A stretch of DNA of 64,000 bases from Rhizobium sp. Root1334 (GTDB lineage Bacteria > Pseudomonadota > Alphaproteobacteria > Rhizobiales > Rhizobiaceae), in contig NZ_LMEY01000001.1 in NCBI RefSeq assembly GCF_001426665.1, forward strand, positions 681,912 through 745,911. The letters run 5' to 3'. How positions within the stretch are numbered: the first letter of the stretch is position 1; each line of letters begins with the position of its first letter. A program made the translations under genes and the position numbers. Positions 9,780 to 19,944 of the stretch are shown in pieces. Under the pieces are notes generated by a model. The model saw only the letters and a program-made list of their open reading frames with translations. It was not told the DNA's origin and did not search any database.

Positions 9780-10733
9780 ATGAGTGTGAAGTCGCAGCGG
9801 ATCGACCCACGGGAGTTGAAGCGGCTGTCAGTGTTGCAGTCCCACAGTACGCTTCTTGCCATCGGCTTCGACTGGGTGTTGATCGCCGGCGCCATCGCCG
9901 TCAGCAAATATATGCAACATCCGCTTGTTTATCTCGCCGCCGTGCTGGTCATTGCCGGACGCATGCACGCGTTCGGCTGCCTGATGCATGAGGCAGCCCA
10001 TTACCGCATCATCAAGAACCGCAAAGTCAGCGACTGGATGAGCGACCTTTTGCTGGCATGGCCGATCATGGCGACGGTGGACGGCTATCGCATGAACCAT
10101 CTTGCTCATCATCAGCACACCAATACCGATGATGACCCGGACTGGGCTGCCAAGCTCGGCATGGCACAGTTCACCTTCCCGCAAAAAGTCTGGCGCGGCG
10201 TCGTGCAACTGCTCGGCTATCTCGTCGCAGTGAATTCCGTTCGCGATATCCTGCACATGGCCAAGCGCATCGCCAAACACGACCGCTCGACGCGGACCTA
10301 CAAGCTGCTGCGCATTGGCTTCTACGCCGTTGCTGCCATTGTCTTCTCGGTCTTCGGGCTCTGGACAGACTTCCTGCTGTATTGGCTGGTGCCGTTCTTC
10401 ACGTTCTTCTGCCTGTTCCTCTACGTCCGCAGCGTTGCCGAACATTTCGGCAGCATGGACTACTCCGATGAACTGGGCAGCTCGCGCACGGTCTATCCCT
10501 ACGTGTGGGAAAAGCTGTTTTTCGCGCCCCACAACATCAACTACCATCTGGAACACCATCTTTATCCCGGCGTGCCTTATTACAACCTGCCGGAACTGCA
10601 TGCGATCCTGATGAAGAACCCCACCTATGCCGCCAAGGCGCACATCACCCGTGGCTATACGACAGGCCTGCCGGCAGAATGCTTTGCGCCAGATGCGCCG
10701 CTGCTGCCCGCGCATCATCCGGTCAGCTACTGA
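9780..10733 (+). CDS. Membrane fatty acid desaturase
   Basis: 317 residues from the ATG at 9780, chosen because GGAG lies nine bases upstream; an in-frame TTG at 9756 has no better site. Three histidine boxes mark a di-iron membrane desaturase/hydroxylase: HEAAH at 70-74, HLAHH at 107-111 and a C-terminal HLEHH in HNINYHLEHH. Four or so hydrophobic helices separate them. Such enzymes introduce a double bond into, or hydroxylate, an acyl chain in the inner membrane; the substrate and position cannot be told. The stop codon abuts the stop of the convergent regulator gene with no bases between them. Confidence 0.88.
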   Translation: MSVKSQRIDPRELKRLSVLQSHSTLLAIGFDWVLIAGAIAVSKYMQHPLVYLAAVLVIAGRMHAFGCLMHEAAHYRIIKNRKVSDWMSDLLLAWPIMATVDGYRMNHLAHHQHTNTDDDPDWAAKLGMAQFTFPQKVWRGVVQLLGYLVAVNSVRDILHMAKRIAKHDRSTRTYKLLRIGFYAVAAIVFSVFGLWTDFLLYWLVPFFTFFCLFLYVRSVAEHFGSMDYSDELGSSRTVYPYVWEKLFFAPHNINYHLEHHLYPGVPYYNLPELHAILMKNPTYAAKAHITRGYTTGLPAECFAPDAPLLPAHHPVSY

Positions 10734-12143
10734 TTACTGGAAATCGAAGGCGCTCAAACCCGTCACCATTTCATCGAGCCCAAGTGGCCGGGTGACCGGC
10801 GGTTCGGCACGGGCAAGACAGCCCTGCCGCTCGCAGAGGCGGCAGGCGGTACCACCGGCGACGATCGCAAGTGGCGCGCCGCCATAAACGGTGTCCGGCG
10901 CATGGGCGGCATCGCAGCCGATCAGGATCGCGGTGCGGCGAACGCGCTCCTGAAAATTCGCCCGCGGTCCCTCGACAGTCCGGGCGATGGTCAAAAACTC
11001 CCCGCCTCCGAAAATCTCCACCTTGTCAGCCAGAACCTGCCCGGCTTGCGCAAATGCCGTGTGGACATTGAGCTTGGGACAGTCGCCACCGAAACGCGCC
11101 TGCGGAAAGCCTGATGCACCAGCCTTGCGCAGCCGGTTCCCGGCATGATCGATCTCCATCATAAAGAACGGTACCCCTGCAGCACCGGGCCGCTGCAACG
11201 TCACCAACCGGCTTGCGACTTGTTCGAACGACACCTGGAACCGGGCGCTGAGGACATCAATATCGTATTTCGTCCGCTGTGCTACGGTGAGAAATCCCGC
11301 ATACGGCATCATGATCGCATGTGCCGCATAGCGGGCAAGCTCGAAGCGCCCGATGCGGCGCGCCTCACCCGTCGAGAATGCCAGCTGCTGGAGATCGGCG
11401 GCGATCGCTTCCGGAAAGGCGATCTGCGCCGCCTCCATGGCGATTTCCCGCAGCTGATCCTGTGCCGACAGCCGCTCGGACAGGAACAGCCGCATCGAAT
11501 GACGATCGAAGCGGCGGCGCAAATCCGGCATGACATGCACCGGCAGCACCCGGACGGTCAGACCATGCTCCCTGCGCAGAAAGCCTTTCAAGGCACCGGC
11601 AAGATCGTCGCCGGGAGAGAGCTGTGAATGAAAGGCTTCGGCGGCCTCGTCTATCCCGGCAAAATAATGCGGGCGGTTTTCGAAGATGTCGCGCACCTCG
11701 TCCATCGGCAACCGCGCATCCGACAGAGCCGCCATATGCCCCTGATCGGACAGGAGCGCACTCAGATCCTTCAGCCGCAGCGATTGCTCCCGATAGGCAC
11801 GATAGAGCTTGAGAACGCCCATTGCTGCATTGGGGGCAGCTTCCGCAACTTCGATCAGCTCCTGGTCACCCGGCAGCTCGCCGGAGAGCAGCGGATCGGC
11901 AAAGACTTCCCGCAATTGCGTGACGCTGCTCGTTGCCTCGCCCTGCAACTCGTCGAGATCAACCTTGTACACCGAAGAGAGCTTCAACAGCAGCTGCACC
12001 GTCAACGGCCGTTGATTGCGCTCGATCAGGTTGAGGTAGGACGGCGAGATGCCGAGCGCCTCGGCCATCGCCGTTTGCGTCAGCGACAAACCATTGCGGA
12101 TGCGCCGGACGCGGGCACCGGCAAAAATCTTGTTCTCAGCCAT
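10734..12143 (-). CDS. XRE-family short-chain fatty acid regulator (ScfR/RamB-like)
   Basis: 469 residues. The N-terminal helix-turn-helix (about 8-62, with the recognition region SLTQTAMAEALGISPSYLNLIERN) belongs to the XRE class. A middle IrrE/ImmA-like (DUF955) domain follows, then a C-terminal DUF2083 domain with a cysteine cluster (CRLCERQGC) that could bind metal or thiols. Relatives such as RamB and PrpR-type regulators control glyoxylate-shunt and short-chain fatty acid genes. Here the gene is divergent from isocitrate lyase, and the shared 231-base region carries repeated TTTACAAAA-type sites. Regulation of aceA is therefore the best inference. I see no HExxH peptidase motif, so it is probably not a protease. 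Confidence 0.88.
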   Translation of the reverse strand: MAENKIFAGARVRRIRNGLSLTQTAMAEALGISPSYLNLIERNQRPLTVQLLLKLSSVYKVDLDELQGEATSSVTQLREVFADPLLSGELPGDQELIEVAEAAPNAAMGVLKLYRAYREQSLRLKDLSALLSDQGHMAALSDARLPMDEVRDIFENRPHYFAGIDEAAEAFHSQLSPGDDLAGALKGFLRREHGLTVRVLPVHVMPDLRRRFDRHSMRLFLSERLSAQDQLREIAMEAAQIAFPEAIAADLQQLAFSTGEARRIGRFELARYAAHAIMMPYAGFLTVAQRTKYDIDVLSARFQVSFEQVASRLVTLQRPGAAGVPFFMMEIDHAGNRLRKAGASGFPQARFGGDCPKLNVHTAFAQAGQVLADKVEIFGGGEFLTIARTVEGPRANFQERVRRTAILIGCDAAHAPDTVYGGAPLAIVAGGTACRLCERQGCLARAEPPVTRPLGLDEMVTGLSAFDFQ

Positions 12144-12374
12144 TTGTCACACCTGTTACAAAATCGCGGACATTCGAAATCTTTACATCATTTACAAAAT
12201 GACAAACGCCTTTTGTAAAAGGCAAGACATGATAACCCTTTTCAACGCCGCGACAATCCTTTTGTTCTCGCCGTTTTGTGCGGCGCACTGTAAAACTCGT
12301 CACATCAAATTCGTGGATCGGACGGTCATTCAACCAAAGTCGAATGACACTCTGAAGTTTGCAGGAGGAAATCT
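12144..12374. promoter_or_regulatory. Divergent aceA / regulator control region with repeated operators
   Basis: Three related sites are visible: TTACAAAA at 12156-12163, TTTACAAAA at 12191-12199, and the palindrome GCCTTTTGTAAAAGGC at 12208-12223. They resemble the AAA-GTTTGCAAA-type sites bound by RamB-class regulators. They lie just upstream of the regulator start and about 150-220 bases from aceA, so autoregulation plus aceA control is likely. A strong ribosome-binding site (GCAGGAGGAAA, near 12361-12371) precedes the aceA start. Confidence 0.6.
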
Positions 12375-13664
<1,290 letters not shown>

Positions 13665-13674
13665 AGGAACTCCG

Positions 13675-13700
13675 CTCCCCGCCATTCTGGAGGTGGGGAG
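13675..13700 (+). terminator. Hairpin after aceA
   Basis: CTCCCCGCC and GGTGGGGAG form a 9-bp stem with one mismatch around an 8-base loop, 10 bases past the aceA stop and before the small ORF. There is no T tract, so it is more likely an mRNA-stabilising or processing hairpin than a full terminator. Confidence 0.4.
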
Positions 13701-13748
13701 GGCAACCAAAACGTCCCTTCAAGAACCCCACATAAGAGGAGAAATGCG

Positions 13749-14000
13749 ATGACAGTCCAGGCCACTATCAAGACACATGTCAAGGAACGGGCGGAGGAGC
13801 AATCCTCGGCCATGACACCGGAACAGCAGGCAATGATCCGCATGGTCGCCAACGACCTGCACAGGCTCAACCAGGCTGTCATGAAGGCCGTGGATGCCGG
13901 CGTTTCCGTCGAACTCGTCCGTTCCGCCCGTCATCATGGTGGCGAAGGCAACTGGGGCGACCTGCTGATCCCCGTCATCGTGACGCAAGGCCGAGGCTGA
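13749..14000 (+). CDS. Small protein of unknown function downstream of aceA
   Basis: 83 residues, soluble, predicted mostly helical in the middle (TPEQQAMIRMVANDLHRLNQAV) with no membrane segment. A strong AGAGGAGA ribosome-binding site lies 6-7 bases before the ATG, which supports translation. It follows isocitrate lyase by 84 bases in the same direction and is closed by a strong terminator, so it is probably co-transcribed with aceA. I do not recognise a named family. A regulatory or accessory role for the glyoxylate shunt is only a guess from position. Confidence 0.65.
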   Translation: MTVQATIKTHVKERAEEQSSAMTPEQQAMIRMVANDLHRLNQAVMKAVDAGVSVELVRSARHHGGEGNWGDLLIPVIVTQGRG

Positions 14001-14020
14001 GGCATGGCGCTCTGTCCACA

Positions 14021-14056
14021 AAGATTCCGGCGGGACTTTTCTCGCCGGAATCTTGC
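14021..14056 (+). terminator. Terminator of the aceA unit
   Basis: A perfect 12-bp stem AAGATTCCGGCG (14021-14032) / CGCCGGAATCTT (14043-14054) with a 10-base loop, followed by GCATTTTCA. It lies just before the end of the convergent LysR gene and may serve both strands. Confidence 0.85.
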
Positions 14057-14070
14057 ATTTTCATACAGTT

Positions 14071-14946
14071 CTACAGGCTTCGGCTTGGCCTCTTTCCGGC
14101 AAACAGATCGGCGTGGCTTTTCAGCAGCCGGAACAATCGGTCCGAGACCGTGCGGATTTCGCGCCGGTGACGATCTTCGCTATTGGTGACGATCCATTGG
14201 CCGTGTCGCAGCTGTTTCAGCTCTTCACCCGCCCGCTCCAGGCCGGGATCGAGATCGCCGACGAAACAGGGCAACACAGCCTGCCCCGCCCCGGCCTTTG
14301 CAAGATCGAGCAGCGAGCGCGGGCGGCTGACGATGACAGCGATCGAGGCTGCTGCCTGCTCATGCGGAAAGCGTAGATAGGGCGAGATGGCATCCTCTTC
14401 GGATACTGCAAGCCAGGCCGATGAAAGCCCTTCCGGCGCATTACGCTGACGGTAGGCAGCATAGGCGACATCGCCGGTATGACGGCTAGCCAGATTTGGC
14501 TCTTCCGGCGCCACCGCGCGCACACCGACATCGCTTTCCCGGTGCGCCAGCGTTGCCCGGCGCTCGGAGACGGACATATCGAGGCGAAAACCATCGCGCT
14601 CGCTCCAGATGGCCTGGATGTTTTCGCAGACCAGCCAGGTCACCCAGGTTCCGGCCATCAACCGCACCACCGACGCGCCATGCGCCTCCTGCCGCCAGCC
14701 ATCGACCTTACGGACAACAGCATCCATTGCTTGCAACTGCTCGAAAAGAGCCTGGCCATCGGCGGTCAAGCGGTAGCCGGTCTGGCTGCGGACAAACAAC
14801 TGCCGCCCAATTCCCTGTTCAAGATCAAGAATGCGACGACCAACCGTCGCCGGGCTCAAACCATTGGCCTGCGCAGCGCCGGTCAGTCCGCCATGACGCG
14901 CCACAGCCAGAAATATCTGATAGGCATCCCAATTTATGTCTTTCAT
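14071..14946 (-). CDS. LysR-family transcriptional regulator
   Basis: 291 residues. The N-terminal winged helix-turn-helix (about residues 5-63, containing GGLTGAAQANGLSPATVGRRI and LEQGIGRQLF) is classic LysR. The remainder is a periplasmic-binding-like effector domain of about 200 residues. The unusually short first lobe resembles the LysR subgroup with single-gene targets. The neighbours do not name a target: downstream is the convergent aceA unit, upstream a small ORF. The ligand is unknown. Confidence 0.9.
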   Translation of the reverse strand: MKDINWDAYQIFLAVARHGGLTGAAQANGLSPATVGRRILDLEQGIGRQLFVRSQTGYRLTADGQALFEQLQAMDAVVRKVDGWRQEAHGASVVRLMAGTWVTWLVCENIQAIWSERDGFRLDMSVSERRATLAHRESDVGVRAVAPEEPNLASRHTGDVAYAAYRQRNAPEGLSSAWLAVSEEDAISPYLRFPHEQAAASIAVIVSRPRSLLDLAKAGAGQAVLPCFVGDLDPGLERAGEELKQLRHGQWIVTNSEDRHRREIRTVSDRLFRLLKSHADLFAGKRPSRSL

Positions 14947-15113
14947 AATTGAAAAACATACTCCGTTTTCTTGCGTTTATAAACTGATTTTTGAATCATA
15001 GGTTCGAGGCGTAAACGGAGTGCGGCTGAACCGCCTCCCCACCCAGATTGAAGAAAGTTGGCTGCAGGACACCTTGTCCGGCAACGGCTTTCCATTGCCG
15101 AAGGAGACCTGCG

Positions 15114-15266
15114 ATGCCAGAAATGATGGGAGTAGTTTTGTTGGCGGATATGCTGGCGAAAGACGGGCGCAAACAGCACGAATTCCAAGAAGTGATCAAC
15201 CGGAACCGCCTGCCTAACAGGATGTCCAGCGCGTTGCGCCTGCTTTGCCTGCGCTGGGTGCGGTAA
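15114..15266 (+). CDS. Possible 50-residue protein
   Basis: A short frame starting at the ATG at 15114 with GAAGGAGA about 8 bases upstream, a good ribosome-binding site, and a terminator hairpin 12 bases after the stop. The product is basic with a hydrophobic N-terminal stretch (MMGVVLLADML). I recognise no family. The ribosome-binding site plus terminator make a real small gene plausible, but an in-frame longer version from 15048 is less well supported. Without comparative data this is tentative. Confidence 0.35.
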   Translation: MPEMMGVVLLADMLAKDGRKQHEFQEVINRNRLPNRMSSALRLLCLRWVR

Positions 15267-15278
15267 GGCGGCAAACAG

Positions 15279-15307
15279 AAAGCCCGACGATTAAACGCCG
15301 GGCTTTT
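15279..15307. terminator. Bidirectional terminator
   Basis: AAAGCCCG (15279-15286) pairs with CGGGCTTT (15299-15306), followed by TTTT on the plus side and an A-rich run on the other. It can end both the rightward small ORF and the leftward chemoreceptor gene. Confidence 0.75.
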
Positions 15308-15329
15308 CCTCGTTCAATTGTCCGTTTGA

Positions 15330-17858
15330 TCAGGCCGCGCGGCCGATCTGATGACCCGTACTGACAGGCTCCAGGCGGAACTGTTCGACCAGCATCATCA
15401 GCGTATCGGCCTGATTAGCGAGTTCGCGGCTGGCGCTGGTCGCCTGATCGACCATGGTGGCGTTCTGCTGGGTCATCTGGTCCATCTGGTTGACGGAGCC
15501 ATTGACCTCATGCAGGGCTGCCGCTTGATCGCGGCTGGCTGTGGCGATCATTTCGACATGGCTGCTGACCGAGACGATCTGCTGGCTGATCGAGGCAAGC
15601 ACGGCGCCGGTTTCCTGAACCAGCTGCGACCCGGAATTCACCTCGCTGGCAGACTTGTTGATCAGCCCCTTGATCTCGCGGGCGGCTCCCGCCGAACGCT
15701 GCGCAAGCTCGCGGACTTCCTGCGCAACCACCGCGAAACCCTTGCCCGCATCGCCCGCCCGTGCGGCCTCGATACCGGCATTGAGTGCAAGAAGGTTTGT
15801 CTGGAAGGCGATCTCGTCGATGACATCGATGATCTGCTCGATCTGGTGCGAGGCATCTTCGATCCGCCCCATTGCTGCAATCGCATTGCTGACGACAACA
15901 GCCGAGCTGTCCGCGCTCTTCTTGGTATGTGTGACGGCAACATTGGCCTCGTGCGCCCGTTCGGCCGATGAGCGGACAGTGACGGTGATCTGGTCGACGG
16001 CGGCAGCCGTTTCTTCCAGTGACGCGGCCTGCGCCTCGGTGCGCTTCGACAAGGAATCCGCCGATGCATGCATGTCATTGCCGCTACGCTGGATCGACAG
16101 GGCATTGTTGCGGATCTGCAGGAGGGTGTCCTGCAGGCGGATCAGCGATCCGTTGAAGTCCATACGCAACTGCTCGAGGCGCCCGGTGAACGGCGTGTCG
16201 ATTTGCTGCGAAAGGTCGCCCTGCGCCAGGCGGCCAAGGCCGGCGGCAAGCTGGCTGACGGCGAAATCGATCTGGCTGTCGAGCGTACGCTTTTCCGTAT
16301 CATTGCGGGTGCGTTCGGCATCGGCCTGCGCACGCTGCTCTTCGCTTTCGGCTTCGATGCGGACCTTGGAAAGGGCGTTTTCCTTGAAGATGCCGAGCGC
16401 CCGGGCCATGTCGCCGATTTCGTCACGGCGAGCCCCGCCATCGATCGAGGTATCGAGCGCACCATCAGCCAAACGGCGCATGGCGGCGGTGATCTGGCCG
16501 ATCGGGCCCTTCAGCGTCAGCACCAGTGCACCGCCAGCGAGAAGCGCGATCAGGATACCCACGACCGTCGCGAAGACGGAAACCTGGTTGGCCTTGTCGC
16601 GCTCGACCGAAGCGGTGGTTTTCTGGCCTTCGGCAAACGCCGTCAGCTGTCCCCAGATATTATCGATTTCCGCTGCTGCGGCGGTGAATTCGGCTTGGCG
16701 GGCGGCGCTACTGTCAACGAGCGCGGCACTGTCAGCCTGCATTTTCTCCGTCACCGGCTTCACAGCAGCGACGAGATTGTTGAAGAACGGCAAATCGCCA
16801 GCCGACTGGGCCAGGCTCTGGATTTCCTGTTTCATGAGACTGAACTCGCGCATCAACCGTTCTTTACCGTCGGCATCCGTCTTTTCCAGAAAGCTCGCGG
16901 CTGCGATGCGGATCGAGTAGACGGAGTTGACGATCGAGCGGGTGCCGGAAAGGACAGAATTTGCCTTGACGAGCGCTGCATCCAGCCTGCCGAACGTTGC
17001 TGTTGCATCACGCATTTTCAAAGTCGCGGCGCCGTTCAGCTGGATGCTCGTCTGGCGGAAGCGGGCCATCAGCCTGCCGATCGCAACGGCGGCTTCGTCG
17101 GACTTGTCGCCACTGTCCAGCAGTGTCTTGATCTCACCGATGGTGGTCTTGAAGGTTTCAGAAACCGCCTTCTGGCTTTGCGGCAGCCCCGAACTGATCT
17201 TGCGCAGGACCTTGGTCAACGCACCATGGGAATCGGCCGCGACCTTTATCTTGTCTTCGGCAGTGGCAGCCTTGGCAAAACTCGTGTTGAATGCAGCGAG
17301 CGTGTCGCTGGATGAGGTCAGGCGTTCCGCCTCGCGCAGCAGCGACTTTGCCGCCTCCTCGTCCTGACGGACGCCCTGCTCCATGGTGGTTGCTTCGTCG
17401 AGGATTTTCATCTGTGCAGCGAGCAGCAGGCGGAGGCTTCCGTTGATGGACTGGCGCAAGGCCACTTCCTGCTCGTAGAGCCTCCACAGGCCATCAACCC
17501 GCTCGCCTATCGTCGTACTACCGTTCAAGGCCTGCTGAAGCTGGTCGCGACCGTTCTCGTCATCAACCTGTTCAAGCGTCCCTTCGAGAACCGCACGCTG
17601 GGCCGTAATCTTCTCAAGCACGGCCTGGCGAGACTCTTCGGTCGTATTCTTCAGGAAGCTGTTCATACCCGCATAAACGTCCTTGAAGCCGCTCAGCGAC
17701 TGCAGGACGCTATTGGAAATCTCCATGCGCCCCTGCAGCAGGCCGGACGCATAAAGCCCGGTAATACCGACAGCGCAAATGCTGACGACGAAGGGCAGAA
17801 TGAACAGCAGCACCTTGGTCTGGATTTTGAAGCGGGCAAGAATCTTGTCGATGAACAT
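15330..17858 (-). CDS. Methyl-accepting chemotaxis protein
   Basis: 842 residues from the ATG at 17858; an upstream in-frame Met at 17927 would add 23 residues that look untranslated. A first membrane helix (about 16-37) and a second (about 445-467) flank an unusually long helical periplasmic region of roughly 400 residues. Two HAMP-like units follow (about 468-525 and 555-610), then the signalling domain with the highly conserved hairpin [20 protein letters not shown]. It senses an unknown ligand and controls CheA. The C terminus (ending GRAA) lacks the acidic-aromatic pentapeptide that tethers CheR/CheB. It is monocistronic and about 29 kb from the flagellar genes. Confidence 0.92.
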   Translation of the reverse strand: MFIDKILARFKIQTKVLLFILPFVVSICAVGITGLYASGLLQGRMEISNSVLQSLSGFKDVYAGMNSFLKNTTEESRQAVLEKITAQRAVLEGTLEQVDDENGRDQLQQALNGSTTIGERVDGLWRLYEQEVALRQSINGSLRLLLAAQMKILDEATTMEQGVRQDEEAAKSLLREAERLTSSSDTLAAFNTSFAKAATAEDKIKVAADSHGALTKVLRKISSGLPQSQKAVSETFKTTIGEIKTLLDSGDKSDEAAVAIGRLMARFRQTSIQLNGAATLKMRDATATFGRLDAALVKANSVLSGTRSIVNSVYSIRIAAASFLEKTDADGKERLMREFSLMKQEIQSLAQSAGDLPFFNNLVAAVKPVTEKMQADSAALVDSSAARQAEFTAAAAEIDNIWGQLTAFAEGQKTTASVERDKANQVSVFATVVGILIALLAGGALVLTLKGPIGQITAAMRRLADGALDTSIDGGARRDEIGDMARALGIFKENALSKVRIEAESEEQRAQADAERTRNDTEKRTLDSQIDFAVSQLAAGLGRLAQGDLSQQIDTPFTGRLEQLRMDFNGSLIRLQDTLLQIRNNALSIQRSGNDMHASADSLSKRTEAQAASLEETAAAVDQITVTVRSSAERAHEANVAVTHTKKSADSSAVVVSNAIAAMGRIEDASHQIEQIIDVIDEIAFQTNLLALNAGIEAARAGDAGKGFAVVAQEVRELAQRSAGAAREIKGLINKSASEVNSGSQLVQETGAVLASISQQIVSVSSHVEMIATASRDQAAALHEVNGSVNQMDQMTQQNATMVDQATSASRELANQADTLMMLVEQFRLEPVSTGHQIGRAA

Positions 17859-18210
17859 GAACGCACCTTGGCTCGCAGCCTGCGTCCGCTCCCCAAGCCG
17901 TGAGAGGCTTCCCCGGTGCGCCAACAAGCTGGTGATTTAATTGAAAAATCATACGGCGCATCGCCGCCAGCCTGCCAGGCATTCATTGCATGATCGGCCG
18001 CCTCCCGGGGCTAAGATCACGGCAGGCTCCGTTGCGAAACATTCTTCAACGGCAACAATTAATATTTGAATAAATGCGGTCTAAATCGTTTCAGATTGAC
18101 TCTACCGCATATCCGCAGGGAGCGCGGCACAGGATCGTCACAACATGACAGCATGACGCATAGCGCACTTTGATCGCTATCATTCCGAGGCCGGAAGCCG
18201 GATCGAATGC
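17859..18210. other. Intergenic region upstream of the chemoreceptor
   Basis: 352 bases without a convincing gene. It holds the chemoreceptor promoter on the minus strand. An imperfect inverted pair GCGGTCTA...CTACCGC around 18077-18110 is visible but I cannot assign it. Nothing else stands out. Confidence 0.4.
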
Positions 18211-18366
18211 TTAGAAGGACCAGAAAGACGGCAGGGCCACGAGCGCTGCAAGAGCGAACACGGCGATCACTGAAGCGCGGATCAGCAAAGTCTTGCGCGC
18301 TGCGCTTTCGTCGGCTTTCGCAATTGCGATTGCGCGGGCTGTGGAACGGCTGCGTGACTGATTCAT
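18211..18366 (-). CDS. Small single-pass membrane protein
   Basis: 51 residues from the Met at 18366, chosen because AAAGGAAA lies upstream at a suitable distance; a longer start at 18447 has none. The N-terminal half is basic and Ser/Arg-rich (NQSRSRSTARAIAIAK) and the C-terminal half is one hydrophobic helix (about 29-48). The topology is probably N-in. I recognise no named family; small proteins of this shape are common in rhizobia. It stands alone between the chemoreceptor and the flavoprotein. Confidence 0.5.
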   Translation of the reverse strand: MNQSRSRSTARAIAIAKADESAARKTLLIRASVIAVFALAALVALPSFWSF

Positions 18367-18587
18367 GGCATCATTTCCTTTCGACCTAAGCAACAATAGA
18401 CCCGGATGATCCGGACCGCCAGCCCACTTCCTGTTGCAACAGCTCACGAAAGAGCAAAAATGTCACGTTTCTGAAACAATTCCTGAAAACTGCATCCTTG
18501 CCGCGCCGCAAAGCCGTGGAGCCAGCGTTTCAAACAGGTTCCGCCAGATATCTTAACAATGGCTGAAGCGGCCTGCGCTTTGTCCGG

Positions 18588-19781
18588 TCATGCCGCCTGT
18601 CCCGCCGAAAAGCCCGATGCCCAGGCCCACTGGAAATTGTAGCCGCCGAGCCAACCGGTGACATCAACACATTCACCGATGAAATAGAGGCCGGGAACGT
18701 CGCGTGCCCGCATGGTGCGGGAATCGAGCACCCTTGTATCGACACCGCCCAGCGTCACTTCGGCCGTGCGGTAACCTTCCGAGCCGGCCGGCGTGATGGC
18801 CCAGTCCTTGATCGTCAAGCAGAAAGCATCGATGGCCTTGTCGGAGAGATCGGCGAGCGGCCGGTTGCTCAGCCCGGCGGCCTCGGCAAAAAACTGCGCC
18901 AGCCTTTTCGGTAGAGGTTCGGCCAGCGCCGTCTGCAGCGCCTGACGGCCATTCTCCTTGCGCGCCGCCTTCAGCACAGCAGCGATATCGACATGCGGCA
19001 GAAGGTTGAGGCGGATATCGCCACCCTCGCGCCAGTAGGAGGAGATCTGCAGGATGGCAGGTCCGCTCAAGCCCCGATGGGTGATCAGCAGAGCTTCCTC
19101 GAACATCGTCTTGCCGCAGCGCGCCTGTGCATCGACGGCAACACCGGCAAGCGCACTCAAGCTTTCAAGTTGGACGGGATCGAGCGTCAGCGGCACCAGC
19201 CCCGGACGCGTTTCGACCAGCGGCAGGCCGAACTGCTCGGCAATCCTATAGGCAAAACCCGTCGCGCCCATTTTAGGGATAGACTTGCCGCCGCTGGCAA
19301 CGATCAGCGAGGAACAATCGATCGCCCCATCCGCCGTCACGATGCGAAATCCTGAAACGGCTTTGTCGATCGTCCGGATTTCTGCGCCCAACCGCAGCAC
19401 CGCGCTGGCCTCCTTCATCTCCGTCAGCAGCATGCGGATGATGTCCTTGGCCGTATCGTCGCAAAACAGCTGGCCGAGCGTCTTTTCATGCCAGGCAATA
19501 TTGTAGCGATCGACCAGGCTGATGAAATCATGTGGCGTGTAGCGCGCCAAAGCCGACTTGCAGAAATGCGGGTTGGCTGACAAGAAATTCTTCGGGCTCG
19601 CATGGATATTGGTGAAGTTGCAGCGCCCGCCGCCGGAGATGCGGATCTTCTCGCCCGGCGCCTTGGCATGGTCGAGCACGATGACGCGGCGGCCGCGCTT
19701 GCCCGCCTCGATCGCCGCCATCATGCCGGCTGCCCCTGCCCCGATTATCACCACGTCAAACTGTTCAGCCAAGACATCCAT
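18588..19781 (-). CDS. HI0933/BaiN-family flavoprotein
   Basis: 397 residues. An N-terminal Rossmann FAD site with GAGAAG at 14-19, then the family-specific KIRISGGGRCNFTN motif (about 45-58), and a C-terminal LYFIGECVDVTGWLGGYNFQWAWASG signature that closes the FAD site. Members of this NAD(P)/FAD-dependent oxidoreductase group (YhiN, BaiN) have poorly settled physiological roles; some have been proposed to act on steroids or as redox enzymes. It is monocistronic and divergent from the putrescine-catabolic gene pair, with no obvious link to it. Confidence 0.87.
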   Translation of the reverse strand: MDVLAEQFDVVIIGAGAAGMMAAIEAGKRGRRVIVLDHAKAPGEKIRISGGGRCNFTNIHASPKNFLSANPHFCKSALARYTPHDFISLVDRYNIAWHEKTLGQLFCDDTAKDIIRMLLTEMKEASAVLRLGAEIRTIDKAVSGFRIVTADGAIDCSSLIVASGGKSIPKMGATGFAYRIAEQFGLPLVETRPGLVPLTLDPVQLESLSALAGVAVDAQARCGKTMFEEALLITHRGLSGPAILQISSYWREGGDIRLNLLPHVDIAAVLKAARKENGRQALQTALAEPLPKRLAQFFAEAAGLSNRPLADLSDKAIDAFCLTIKDWAITPAGSEGYRTAEVTLGGVDTRVLDSRTMRARDVPGLYFIGECVDVTGWLGGYNFQWAWASGFSAGQAA

Positions 19782-19944
19782 TCCTGTTTCAGTTTCCTTT
19801 CGAAGGCAAGGACGCCAAAGTCAATCGCTGTTGCTGTGATGCGTGAGAATACAGCCTGTGCGGCAGAAAAAGTCCCAGCTTTCACCCTAGCCAATTGCCA
19901 AACTGTGGTTATGATGCCTCATCCGAACCCAAAACCGGTGATTT

